From contig CM034532.1 of the NCBI GenBank assembly GCA_020002185.1, forward strand, positions 51,754,702 through 51,818,701: a stretch of DNA of 64,000 nt, in the 5' to 3' direction. Numbering within the stretch: position 1 is the first letter of the stretch; every line of letters begins with the position of its first letter. A model generated the notes under the pieces. It was not told where the DNA came from and ran no database searches. It was given only the letters and a program-made list of their open reading frames with translations. This DNA is from Paraescarpia echinospica (Eukaryota; Annelida; Polychaeta; Sabellida; Siboglinidae). The translations under genes and the position numbers were made by a program. Below, in pieces: positions 38,428-48,708 of the stretch.

Positions 38428-39019
38428 ATCAGAATTTATTTATGTTCAAAGTAGTTTTATGTAGTCTTTGAAAAGACTTTTCTGTGTACAATTTACACCA
38501 GATTGTTTAGGTTATAGTTAGTTATATTTGTTAACACACAGTGACACACCGTGCCTTACCTAGTTACGATGTCGATGACAATGTATTCAAGTTAGGCTTA
38601 GATACAAGGTAGTCTTTACAAAGACTGTTCCCTGTGTACTATTATACACTTTAAAAGATTGTTATTTCAGGTTTTAATTACTCATCTAACTACACCGATT
38701 ATCTCAAATAACGCTATTCTATTGTCGTTCACGATACGCTAACTTCGCTAGTGACCTACTTTGTAAACAACGTTCCGATTACATTAACGTCCCCAATTAT
38801 CGCTCGCAAATCGCCTACTTTTAATCTACCCTAGATTACTCCCTCTAGCTAACTTTTAACAAAAAATATTGCTTAATATATATCTATAATTACGTTATGT
38901 ATCCTATACGCTCAATAATATCACTTATCTTGATCAAATATCCTTATATTTTCGCAAGTTTGCTGCACCAAATTCAAATCAATTCACCACCGGAAGTCCC
39001 CCAAAACCAGAATAACAGA

Positions 39020-42000
39020 CTGTTAAAATTAAACCTTGTCTCACTAAGGGTTTAAAAGGTGCTTGTGCTAAGAAAAAGAGGTTAAACAAAGCATTATTAA
39101 GACTCACTGAAAAAAACACTACGGCACATTGTTAGAGAAACAAAGAAATAATGTTAAGGAAACTTGGAAAATCTTAAACAGGATAATCAACAAACAATTT
39201 AATACACCTTTGTATCCTGAATATTTTATGACAAATAATAAAATCATTACAGACACAGGACGGACATAGCAAATGGATTTAATACTTTTTTTACACATGT
39301 TGGTTCAAATCTAGCAAAACATATTTCATTACCTCTAAAGGATGTGTCTATTTATGATTACTGGGGGAAAAGACAGAGTATATTTCTACGTCCAGTTGAT
39401 GATCAAAATTATTAGAATTGTTCAATATTTCAAAAATAAAATGTCCACAGATAATAGTGGTATTAACATGAGTATGGCTAAGAAAATCATTACTCAGAGT
39501 GTAAAGCCATTCAGTCATATATGCAACGTATCCTTTCAAACAGGTGTTTTTCCGGACAACGTGAAAATTGCTAACGTTGTTCCAGTGTTTAAATCCGGAA
39601 AAAAATGTGTATTTACTAATTACAGACCTATCTCATTCCTGCTACAATTTTAAATAATAATAATATAATAAGATAACTTCTAAATCCTTGGAAACCAAGC
39701 TCAGAGGCGCATAAAGACAAAAGGGTCGGTCAATCTCAAAATTGATAAGCAGTAAGTTGTCAACAGATGGGTCAAGGCGATAGCGAGCTATGGTGGATAA
39801 GCAAGGTTGTAAAGATAAGTTTTAGATGACGACGGAGTTTTGTAATATTTTCAACTGATCTAACACTAAGAGGGAGCATATTCCAAAGAATTGGTGCACC
39901 ACAGAAAAAGCCCTAGTGTTGGAACAAAACCGAGGTCGGAACTAGATGATCTGGATATGTTTTCTTTCAGGAGTAAACAGTGAATGCTAATAAGATGGTT
40001 GGTTACTGTACAGTGCCTGTAATGTAATGGTACAGATCTGAAATATAATACGATATCATACAGGAAGCCAATGCAAAGACTTCAAAAGTGGTACAGAGCG
40101 AGAAAAACGAGGAGATCTTGTAACTGCCCTTGCCAGACAATTTTGGACACGTTGAAGTTTTGAATATCCTTGCTGGCGATGTTATAAAGGAGGGAATTGC
40201 AATAGTCAAGCCTGCTGCTAAACGGCGCTGTTGCAATAGTTTTACCAACAGAAAATGACATATACAGGCGAAGATCACGAATATGATAACAAATAGAAGT
40301 GACACGTTTGAGATATGTGTTGTCAGAAATTGAAGTTACTATCAAAGGCAACTCCTAGATTCCGCACCGAGGTTGCTGGCGTGATATGCTGATTCAAAAT
40401 ACGCGTAGGGAAAACAATAATCAAATTTACTACGCTGCATTGGAGTCCCAGTAATGATCAATTCAGTTTTATTTGCATTAATTTCAATTTGCTGTCAGTC
40501 ATCTAGTGGAAGATATCCTGGAGGTAATCACTACGTTGGTTAAGGAAGCGATGTGTATCCGGGGTAGCCAACGAAATGTAGATCTGAATATCATCAGCAT
40601 AATGATGATGATCCAAGTCATGCCTTTGTATAACAGAGCTTAGTGGCGTGGTGTAAAGAGTAAAAAGCAAAGGCCCAATAACAGAACCCTGGGGAACACC
40701 AAATAAAGTTGGCAATGCAGTTTTTTTCTAGAGAAATTATACAATGATAGGTTGGAAAAATTCATAAACAAGTATGATGTACTTTTCCTAGATAGTATGG
40801 CTTTAGATCTAGCAGGTCAACATCTCTTACTTTTATGGAATTGGTTGAAGAAATTACAAATGCACTTGATCGTAAAAATATGCTATTGGCATATTTGTTG
40901 ATCTAAAGAAGGCATTCGATTATGTTGATCATAATATACTAGTAAAGAAATTACATTGTTATGGTGTATCTGGCATACGCACATAAATGAATTGTGAGCT
41001 ATCTAGAAAATAGAAAACAAGTTGTTCAGCATAACAATTGTGAGTCGGAGGTACTTGATGTATGTTGTGGTGTTCCACAGGGTTCGATTTTAGGACAAAG
41101 GCTATTTATTATGTATATAAACGACGTTTGTAGTGTTTCAGAAGTATTTAAGTATATTCTATTTGCAGATGACAATAACTTATTTAGTTGTGATTGTGAT
41201 TTATATGAACTGATCCGGAGGACAAATGCTGAGTTAAACAAACTTCAAGTATGGTTTGCTGTAAATAGGTTATCACTAAATGTTACAAAGACAAATAGCA
41301 TGATATTTGGAAATTGCATATATAATTCAAGTATTTCTATAAAGGTAAACGAGGAAGAATTCAATAGAGTTGAGGACGTTAATTTTTACGTATTGTGATT
41401 GACAAGTTAACATGGAAAAAGCACGTTTGCTTAGTGAAATAAAAACTGTCAAGGTGTTATTGATGCAGCAATTATGTACAGAGCTAGCTTCTTGATTAAC
41501 AGAAGTGGCATGTCTATATTATACCACTCATTCCTTTGCCTTATTATGTACTGCGCTAAAATATGGGGCAACACTTAGTCAACAAATGTGGAATGTCTAG
41601 TCTTGCTACAGAAAAAAGTAATAAGGTTACCTCGTGGTGCTGAGAGGTTGGACCACACGTCAAGGTTATAGTATGCACATTCTTGAAGTACCTGATACAG
41701 TGGAGTTAAGAACTGCTATTATTATGTTTAAGGCATATTATAATCCGATTCCAAAGAATGTACAATAGTTTTTCAGTATGTGTGAATCTGTCTATGCGAC
41801 TAGAAAAGTCCATAATTTCACATAATATTATGCTCGTACTAGCTTAAAAAGTGTGTGTCTATCAGTTAATGGTGTTAAACCCTGGAATTCTTTTAATAAC
41901 TCACTATTTTGTTGTCACATTATTGATCTTTTCAAAAACAAATACATAGACAAATTATTGATTAGTTATGTATTTAATGAGTCGGTATTTAAAAAAAGAC

Positions 42001-42250
42001 TGGTGTTGGGGTATATTATTACTTTAACTTCTTTTTACAAACGGACTACCATGATTTGGACATTATAATTATGTATTCTAAGTCATGTCACATGTTATAC
42101 AATGTTATGCAGGTCTTTTTAGGTGTAACAGAGCAAGTATTTATAAGTGTTACACTTCTTCTTGCCTTTTTTCGACAAATACTGTATATCTATAATTTAA
42201 TAATTAGCTACTTTATTATGGCTATTGTTGTTGAAATATAGTTTCTGTAG
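39020..42250 (+). mobile_element. Older CR1/Rex1-group LINE, interrupted by an L2 copy
   Basis: The left part (39342-39652) carries AKKIITQSVKPFSHICNVS, GVFPDNVKIANVVPVFKSG and NYRPIS. The reading then jumps across a minus-strand L2 insertion to 40732, where LEKLYNDRLEKFINKYDVL continues the same domain. Further on are FVDLKKAFDYVDHNIL, VPQGSILGQRLFIMYINDV, LFADDNNLF and LSLNVTKTNSMIFGN, then a decayed C-terminus near 41850 (SVNGVKPWNSF). Many stops and shifts. Confidence 0.8.
39653..40731 (-). mobile_element. L2-family LINE, 5'-truncated, nested in the older LINE
   Basis: On the minus strand it begins at [20 protein letters not shown] and [13 protein letters not shown] and runs to an ATT-rich tail at 39653. 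It matches 17.86-18.95 kb. The host LINE reading resumes cleanly on its far side, so the insertion order is clear. Confidence 0.85.
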
Positions 42251-42350
42251 AACATTACATCATTGTCATGCCATTTCTTTCCGATATACACCAGAACGAT
42301 GTATCGCTATTAAGCTGGAAATAAATATCATTATATATCACGAGTTTGAC

Positions 42351-45300
42351 GGAAGACCTGCAATACATTGAATGAAAGCGACGTAAAGTGGCTGATCAAA
42401 CGTGTATTAGTGGGATGTGATGGCAGACCTGCAATAAATTGAATGAACGCGACGTAATATGGCTGATCAAACGTGTATTAGTGGGATGTGATGGAAGACC
42501 TGCAATACATTGAATGAACGCGACGTAAAGTGGCTGATCAAACGTGTATTAGTGGGATATGATGGGAGACCTGCAATACATTGAATGAACGCGACGTAAT
42601 GTGGCTGATCAAACGTGTATTAGTGGGATGTGATGGGAGACCTGAAATACATTGAATGAACGCGACGTAAAGTGGCTGATCAAACGTGTATTAGTGGGAT
42701 GTGATGGAAGACCTGCAATACATTGAATGAACGCGACGTAATGTGGCTGATCAAACGTGTATTAGTGGGATGTGATGGGAGACCTGCATTACATCGAATG
42801 AACGCGACATAAAGTGGCTGATCAAACGTGTATTAGTGGGATGTGATGGAAGACCTGCAATACATTGAATGAACGCGACGTAAAGTGGCTGATCAAACGT
42901 GTATTAGTGGGATGTGATGGGAGACCTGCAATACATCGAATGAAAGCGACGTAAAGTGGCTGATCAAACGTGTATTAGTGGGATGTGATGGGAGACCTGC
43001 AATACATTGATTGAAAGCGACGTAAAGTGGCAGATCAAACGTGTATTAGTAGGATGTGATGGGAGACCTGCAATACATTGAATGAAAGCGACGTAAAGTG
43101 GCTGATCAAACGTGTATTAGTGGGATGTGATGGAAGACCTGCAATACATTGAATGAACGCGACGTAAAGTGGCTGATCAAACGTGTATTAGTGGGATGTG
43201 ATGGAAGACCTGCAATACATTGAATGAACGCGACGTAATGTGGCTGATCAAACGTGTATTAGTGGGATGTGATGGAAGACCTGCAATACATTGAATGAAA
43301 GCGACGTAATGTGGTTGATCAAACGTGTATTAGTGGGATGTGATGGGAGACCTGCAATACATTGAATGAACGCGACGTAAAGTGGCTGATCAAACGTGTA
43401 TTAGTGGGATGTGATGGGAGACCTGCAATACATTGAATGAACGCGACGTAATATGGCTGATCAAACGTGTATTAGTGGGATATGATGGGAGACCTGCAAT
43501 ACATTGAATGAACGCGACGTAAAGTGGCTGATCAAACGTGTATTAGTGGGATGTGATGGAAGACCTGCAATACATTGAATGAACGCGACGTAAAGTGGCT
43601 GATCAAACGTGTATTAGGAGGATGTGATGGAAGACCTGCAATACATTGAATGAACGCGACGTAAAGTGGCTGATCAAACGTGTATTAGTGGAACGTGATG
43701 GAAGACCTGCAATACATTGAATGAACGCGACGTAAAGTTGCTGATCAAACGTGTATTAGTGGGATGTGATGGGAGACCTGCTATACATTGAATGAACGCG
43801 ACGTAAAGTGGCTGATCAAACGTGTATTAGTGGGATGTGATGGAAGACCTGCAATACATTGAATGAACGCGACGTAAAGTGGCTGATCAAACGTGTATTA
43901 GTGGGATGTGATGGAAGACCTGCAATACATTGAATGAACGCGACGTAAAGTGACTGATCAAACGTGTATTAGTGGAACGTGATGGAAGACCTGCAATACA
44001 TTGAATGAACGCGACGTAAAGTGGCTGATCAAACGTGTATTAGTGGGATGTGATGGGAGACCTGCAATACATTGAATGAACGCGACGTAAAGTGGCTGAT
44101 CAAACGTGTTTTAGTGGGATGTGATGGAAGACCTGCACTACATTGAATGAACGCGACGTAAAGTGGCTGATCAAACGTGTATTAGTGGGATATGATGGGA
44201 GACCTGCAATGCATTGAATGAACGCGACGTAAAGTGGCTGATCAAACGTGTATTAGTGGGATGTGATGGAAGACGTGCAATACTTTGAATGAAAGCGACG
44301 TAATGTGGCTGATCAAACGTGTATTAATGTGATGTGATGGAACACCTGCAATACATTGAATGAACGCGACATAAAGTAGCTGATCAAACGTGTATTAGTG
44401 GGATGTGATGGAAGACCTGCAATACATTGAATGAACGCGACGTAAAGTGGCTGATCAAACGTGTATTAGTGGGATGTGATGGAAGATCTGCAATACAGTG
44501 AATGAACGCGACGTAAAGTGGCTGATCAAACGTGTATTAGTGGGATGTGATGGGAGACCTGCAATACGTTGAATGAACGCGACGTAAAGTGGCTGATCAA
44601 ACGTGTATTAGTGGGATGTGATGGGAGACCTGCTATACATTGAATGAACGCGACGTAAAGTGGCTGATCAAACGTGTATTAGTGGGATGTGATGGAAGAC
44701 CTGCAATACATTGAATGAACGCGACGTAAAGTGGCTGATCAAACGTGTATTAGTGGAACATGATGGAAGACCTGCAATACATTGAATGAACGCGACGTAA
44801 AATGGCTGATCAAACGTGTATTAGTGGGATGTGATGGGAGACCTGCAAAACATTGAATGAACGCGACGTAAAGTGGCTGATCAAACGTGTTTTAGTGGGA
44901 TGTGATGGAAGACCTGCACTACATTGAATGAACGCGACGTAAAGTGGCTGATCAAACGTGTATTAGTGGGATATGATGGGAGACCTGCAATGCATTGAAT
45001 GAACGCGACGTAAAGTGGCTGATCAAACGTGTATTAGTGGGATGTGATGGAAGACCTGCAATACTTTGAATGAAAGCGACGTAATGTGGCTGATCAAACG
45101 TGTATTAATGTGATGTGATGGAAGACCTGCAATACATTGAATGAACGCGACATAAAGTAGCTGATCAAACGTGTATTAGTGGGATGTGATGGAAGACCTG
45201 CAATACATTGAATGAACGCGACGTAAAGTGGCTGATCAAACGTGTATTAGTGGGATGTGATGGAAGATCTGCAATACAGTGAATGAACGCGACGTAAAGT

Positions 45301-46860
45301 GGCTGATCAAACGTGTATTAGTGGGATGTGATGGGAGACCTGCAATACATTGAATGAACGCGACGTAAAGTGGCTGATCAAACGTGTTTTAGTGGGATGT
45401 GATGGAAGACCTGCAATACATTGAATGAACGCGACGTAAAGTGGCTGATCAAACGTGTATTAGTGGGATGTGATGGGAGACCTGCAATGCATTGAATGAA
45501 CGCGATGTAAAGTGGCTGATCAAACGTGTATTAGTGGGATGTGATGGAAGACCTGCAATACTTTGAATGAAAGCGACGTAATGTGGCTGATCAAACGTGT
45601 ATTAGTGTGATGTGATGGAAGACCTGCAATACATTGAATGAACGCGACGTAAAGTGGCTGATCAAACGTGTATTAGTGGGATGTGATGGGAGACCTGCAA
45701 TGCATTGAATGAACGCGACGTAAAGTGGCTGATCAAACGTGTATTAGTGGGATGTGATGGAAGACCTGCAATACTTTGAATGAAAGCGACGTAATGTGGC
45801 TGATCAAACGTGTATTAGTGTGATGTGATGGAAGACCTGCAATACATTGAATGAACGCGACGTAAAGTGGCTGATCAAACGTGTATTAGTGGGATGTGAT
45901 GGGAGACCTGCAATACATTGAATGAACGCGACGTAAAGTGGCTGATCAAACGTGTTTTAGTGGGATGTGATGGAAGACCTGCAATACATTGAATGAACGC
46001 GAGGTAAAGTGGCTGATCAAACGTGTATTAGTGGGATGTGATGGGAGACCTGCAATGCATTGAATGAACGCGACGTAAAGTGGCTGATCAAACGTGTATT
46101 AGTGGGATGTGATGGAAGACCTGCAATACTTTGAATGAAAGCGACGTAATGTGGCTGATCAAACGTGTATTAGTGTGATGTGATGGAAGACCTGCAATAC
46201 TTTGAATGAACGCGACGTAATGTGGCTGATCAAACGTGTATTAATGTGATGTGATGGAAGACCTGCAATACATTGAATGAACGCGACGTAAAGTAGCTGA
46301 TTAAACGTTTATTAGTGGGATGTGATGGAAGACCTGCAATACATTGAATGAACGCGACGTAAAGTGGCTGATCAAACGTGTATTAGTGGGATGTGATGGA
46401 AGACCTGCAATACAGTGAATGAACGCAACGTAAAGTGGCTGATCAAACGTGTATTAGTGGGATGTGATGGGAGACCTGCAATACATTGAATGAACGCGAC
46501 GTAAAGTGGCTGATCAAACGTGTTTTAGTGGGATGTGATGGAAGACCTGCAATACATTGAATGAACGCGACTTAAAGTGGCTGATCAAACGTGTATTAGT
46601 GGGATGTGATGGGAGACCTGCAATGCATTGAATGAACGCGACGTAAAGTGGCTGATCAAACGTGTATTAGTGGGATGTGATGGAAGACCTGCAATACTTT
46701 GAATGAAAGCGACGTAATGTGGCTGATGAAACGTGTATTAGTGTGATGTGATGGAAGACCTGCAATACGTTGAATGAACGCGACGTAATGTGGCTGATCA
46801 AACGTGTATTAGTGTGATGTGATAGAAGACCTGCAATACATTGAATGAACGCGACGTAAA
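42351..46860. repeat. 71-bp satellite array, main block (about 63 monomers)
   Basis: Tandem monomers containing GTGGCTGATCAAACGTGTAT, GTGATGG[AG]AGACCTGCAA and TGAATGAACGCGACGTAAA at a strict 71-bp spacing (for example GCTGATCAAA at 42391 and 42462). Monomer variants recur at 781 bp, which is 11 monomers. No open frame is maintained. Confidence 0.97.
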
Positions 46861-46936
46861 TGTTCGAGGTTATATTCGGCGGAGATAGATCGTAGAAAGG
46901 TTCGAGGCTATATTCGGCGGAGATAGATCGTAGAAA
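46861..46936 (+). repeat. Two 38-bp tandem units at the CR1 5' end
   Basis: 46861-46898 and 46899-46936 differ at two bases (TGTTCGAGGT versus GGTTCGAGGC) and each ends GATAGATCGTAGAAA. Tandem 5' units in LINEs often carry the internal promoter; that role is inferred. Confidence 0.85.
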
Positions 46937-47502
46937 TTGTTGGTGCAGAAAAGTTGATAAACAAGTGGAATTACTGATTGATAAGTATTATTCTTGCCTT
47001 AATATCATTCATAAAGTTGCAATAAACATATATTGAGTAGCAGTTGTGCTTAAAGTTAGTTAGTTATAGTATTTTAGAATACCTTAGTATAGTGAGTGAT
47101 AATAGGGTAACTCACTTAGGCTTCGATAATTTGAAAACAAGATTTAACAAACCTGATTATGTGGTAGAATATATAGGAGATAAAGTAACAACCATCAAAC
47201 TACTTACATAAGATAATATTTGTGTAAGCCAGTACTTGCTAGATATTTTGATTAGGTAGCATTGTTGTTAAAATAAGCAAGGGCGATAGTCGGGCGGCGT
47301 AACCTAAATAAATAAAGCAGCCTAACGTAACGTAATTGATTGTATTTAAATTAGGTCACTACCGGTAATGTTAGCGTTCGTGTCAGGATAAATAGTTGGC
47401 TGTGTAATTGAAATTTGTAACCTAAAGTGTGCTGTAGTACACAGGAAACAGTCTTTATAAAGACTAAGTTAGTTAAGTTATTAAATAAATTCTGATCGGG
47501 AT

Positions 47503-48708
47503 ATGGCGCCTTGCAAGCGGCAAGTCAAGGCAAAGCGACACTTGGTGTGCGATCACTGCCACAGCTGGGTAGATTTTGCATTGTCCGGCTGTGGGAAGTC
47601 ATGGGCAGAAACCATGGAGGAAGGATTCACCTTTCAGTGCATTGGGTGTTGGAAGGTGGAGTGTCTGCAGAAGGAGATAGTTAGGTTGACAGATATTGTG
47701 AAGGGAATGGAGATGGGAATTAGCAAGGAGGCAGGTCGAATGGAGAGAGACGACAGGGAGAGAGGTGAGAATACTGCAAGACTGAAGGAGAATAGCAGTG
47801 GCAAGAAAACTGAGGAAAGGAGATTGAGAGGAGGGAAGGTGATTGGAGGGGAAGAAATTGGAAAATCGACAACAGAAAACGTGACAAGCGTGAAGGTGAC
47901 AGGGAAGAAAGTGACCGTAGAGAAGGAGGGAGGGAAGATGGGAAGGGAGAGGAGAGAGGAAAACGAGATGGGACGAACGAAGAAGGGACGAAAGGAAGTG
48001 AGAGAAAATGTGATAGAAGAGAATTCGATAAAAGGGAAGGTGACAAGAGAAAAAGCGACAGGAAAGAATGGATCGGAAGAGAATGTGACAGGAGAGAAGA
48101 CGACAGGGGGGAAAGACAACAAGCAGACAGATGCAAACCGAAGAAGGAGCTATTCTAAGGCAGTGATAGAGGGGGCAATTAGGAAAGAGAGGGTGTTGAT
48201 GGGCGACTCCATTATGAGAAAGACGGACAAGGCACTGAGCGAGGGGAAGGACATCGTTGTTTGTTTACCGGGGGCTAGGATTGAACATGTAACTGACAGG
48301 GTAGAGAAGGTATTGGGACATGGCAAGGGGGGGTCTATACTGGTACATGTAGGAACAAATAATGCAGACAGGGAGGGAACAACTGCGATAGTACAGAAGT
48401 ATAGACAGTTAGTGAGGAAGCTACAGAAGACGAGAGTTGAACAGGTTATTCTGTCAGGAATTTTGCCAGTAATGGGAGGAAGGGGGGCAACGTATAGAAA
48501 CTGTAAGAGGATGGCGATCAACGTACTAGTTGAGCAGATGTGTGACGAAGAGGGGGTGGGATTCACAGATTTATGGGGATACTTTGTTGGGAGGGAAGAT
48601 ATGTACATGAGAGATGGCCTCCATCTTAGTGGAAAGGGGGCAGCAGTTTTCTCAGAGAACCTGCTGCGATCTGTTGACAGTGGGACAGGTTGTATCTATT
48701 TAAACTAG
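47503..48708 (+). CDS. CR1 ORF1: finger-like head, charged middle, SGNH/GDSL esterase-like domain
   Basis: 401 codons, ATG at 47503 in the context GGGATATGG. Residues 14-53 hold C16-x2-C19-x2-W, C30, then FTFQC46-x2-C49 and C54, resembling the second half of a PHD-type zinc finger. Residues about 80-215 are Lys/Glu/Gly/Arg-rich with loosely repeated VTGEK/ATGK motifs. Residues 230-390 form an esterase-like domain as known from CR1 ORF1: GDS at 234-236, LPGA near 255, GTNN at 284-287, and D371-x2-H374 (RDGLHLSG). All catalytic-type residues are present. CR1 ORF1 proteins bind RNA or membranes in the RNP; ends at TAG 48706-48708, overlapping ORF2. Confidence 0.9.
   Translation: MAPCKRQVKAKRHLVCDHCHSWVDFALSGCGKSWAETMEEGFTFQCIGCWKVECLQKEIVRLTDIVKGMEMGISKEAGRMERDDRERGENTARLKENSSGKKTEERRLRGGKVIGGEEIGKSTTENVTSVKVTGKKVTVEKEGGKMGRERREENEMGRTKKGRKEVRENVIEENSIKGKVTREKATGKNGSEENVTGEKTTGGKDNKQTDANRRRSYSKAVIEGAIRKERVLMGDSIMRKTDKALSEGKDIVVCLPGARIEHVTDRVEKVLGHGKGGSILVHVGTNNADREGTTAIVQKYRQLVRKLQKTRVEQVILSGILPVMGGRGATYRNCKRMAINVLVEQMCDEEGVGFTDLWGYFVGREDMYMRDGLHLSGKGAAVFSENLLRSVDSGTGCIYLN

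Larger units (their letters stand above)
34058..38990 (-). mobile_element. CR1-type non-LTR retrotransposon, copy 1
   Basis: On the minus strand it has a 5' UTR, ORF1 (zinc-finger-like plus esterase-like), ORF2 (endonuclease plus RT) and a 3' end with ATCTTGTTAA-type tail repeats at 34058-34085. It is a close relative of copy 2 at 46.86-51.69 kb. Its frames are broken at several points. The 5' boundary near 38990 is approximate. Confidence 0.92.

Noticed and set aside
34729..38464. Plus-strand ORFs across 34.7-38.5 kb (for example 155 and 143 codons)
   Set aside because: They are antisense shadows of the minus-strand CR1 coding region, with Ser/Pro/Leu-rich composition mirroring its Lys/Glu-rich ORF1.
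47634..48608. Minus-strand ORFs over CR1 copy 2 ORF1
   Set aside because: Antisense of the purine-rich ORF1; no homology of their own.
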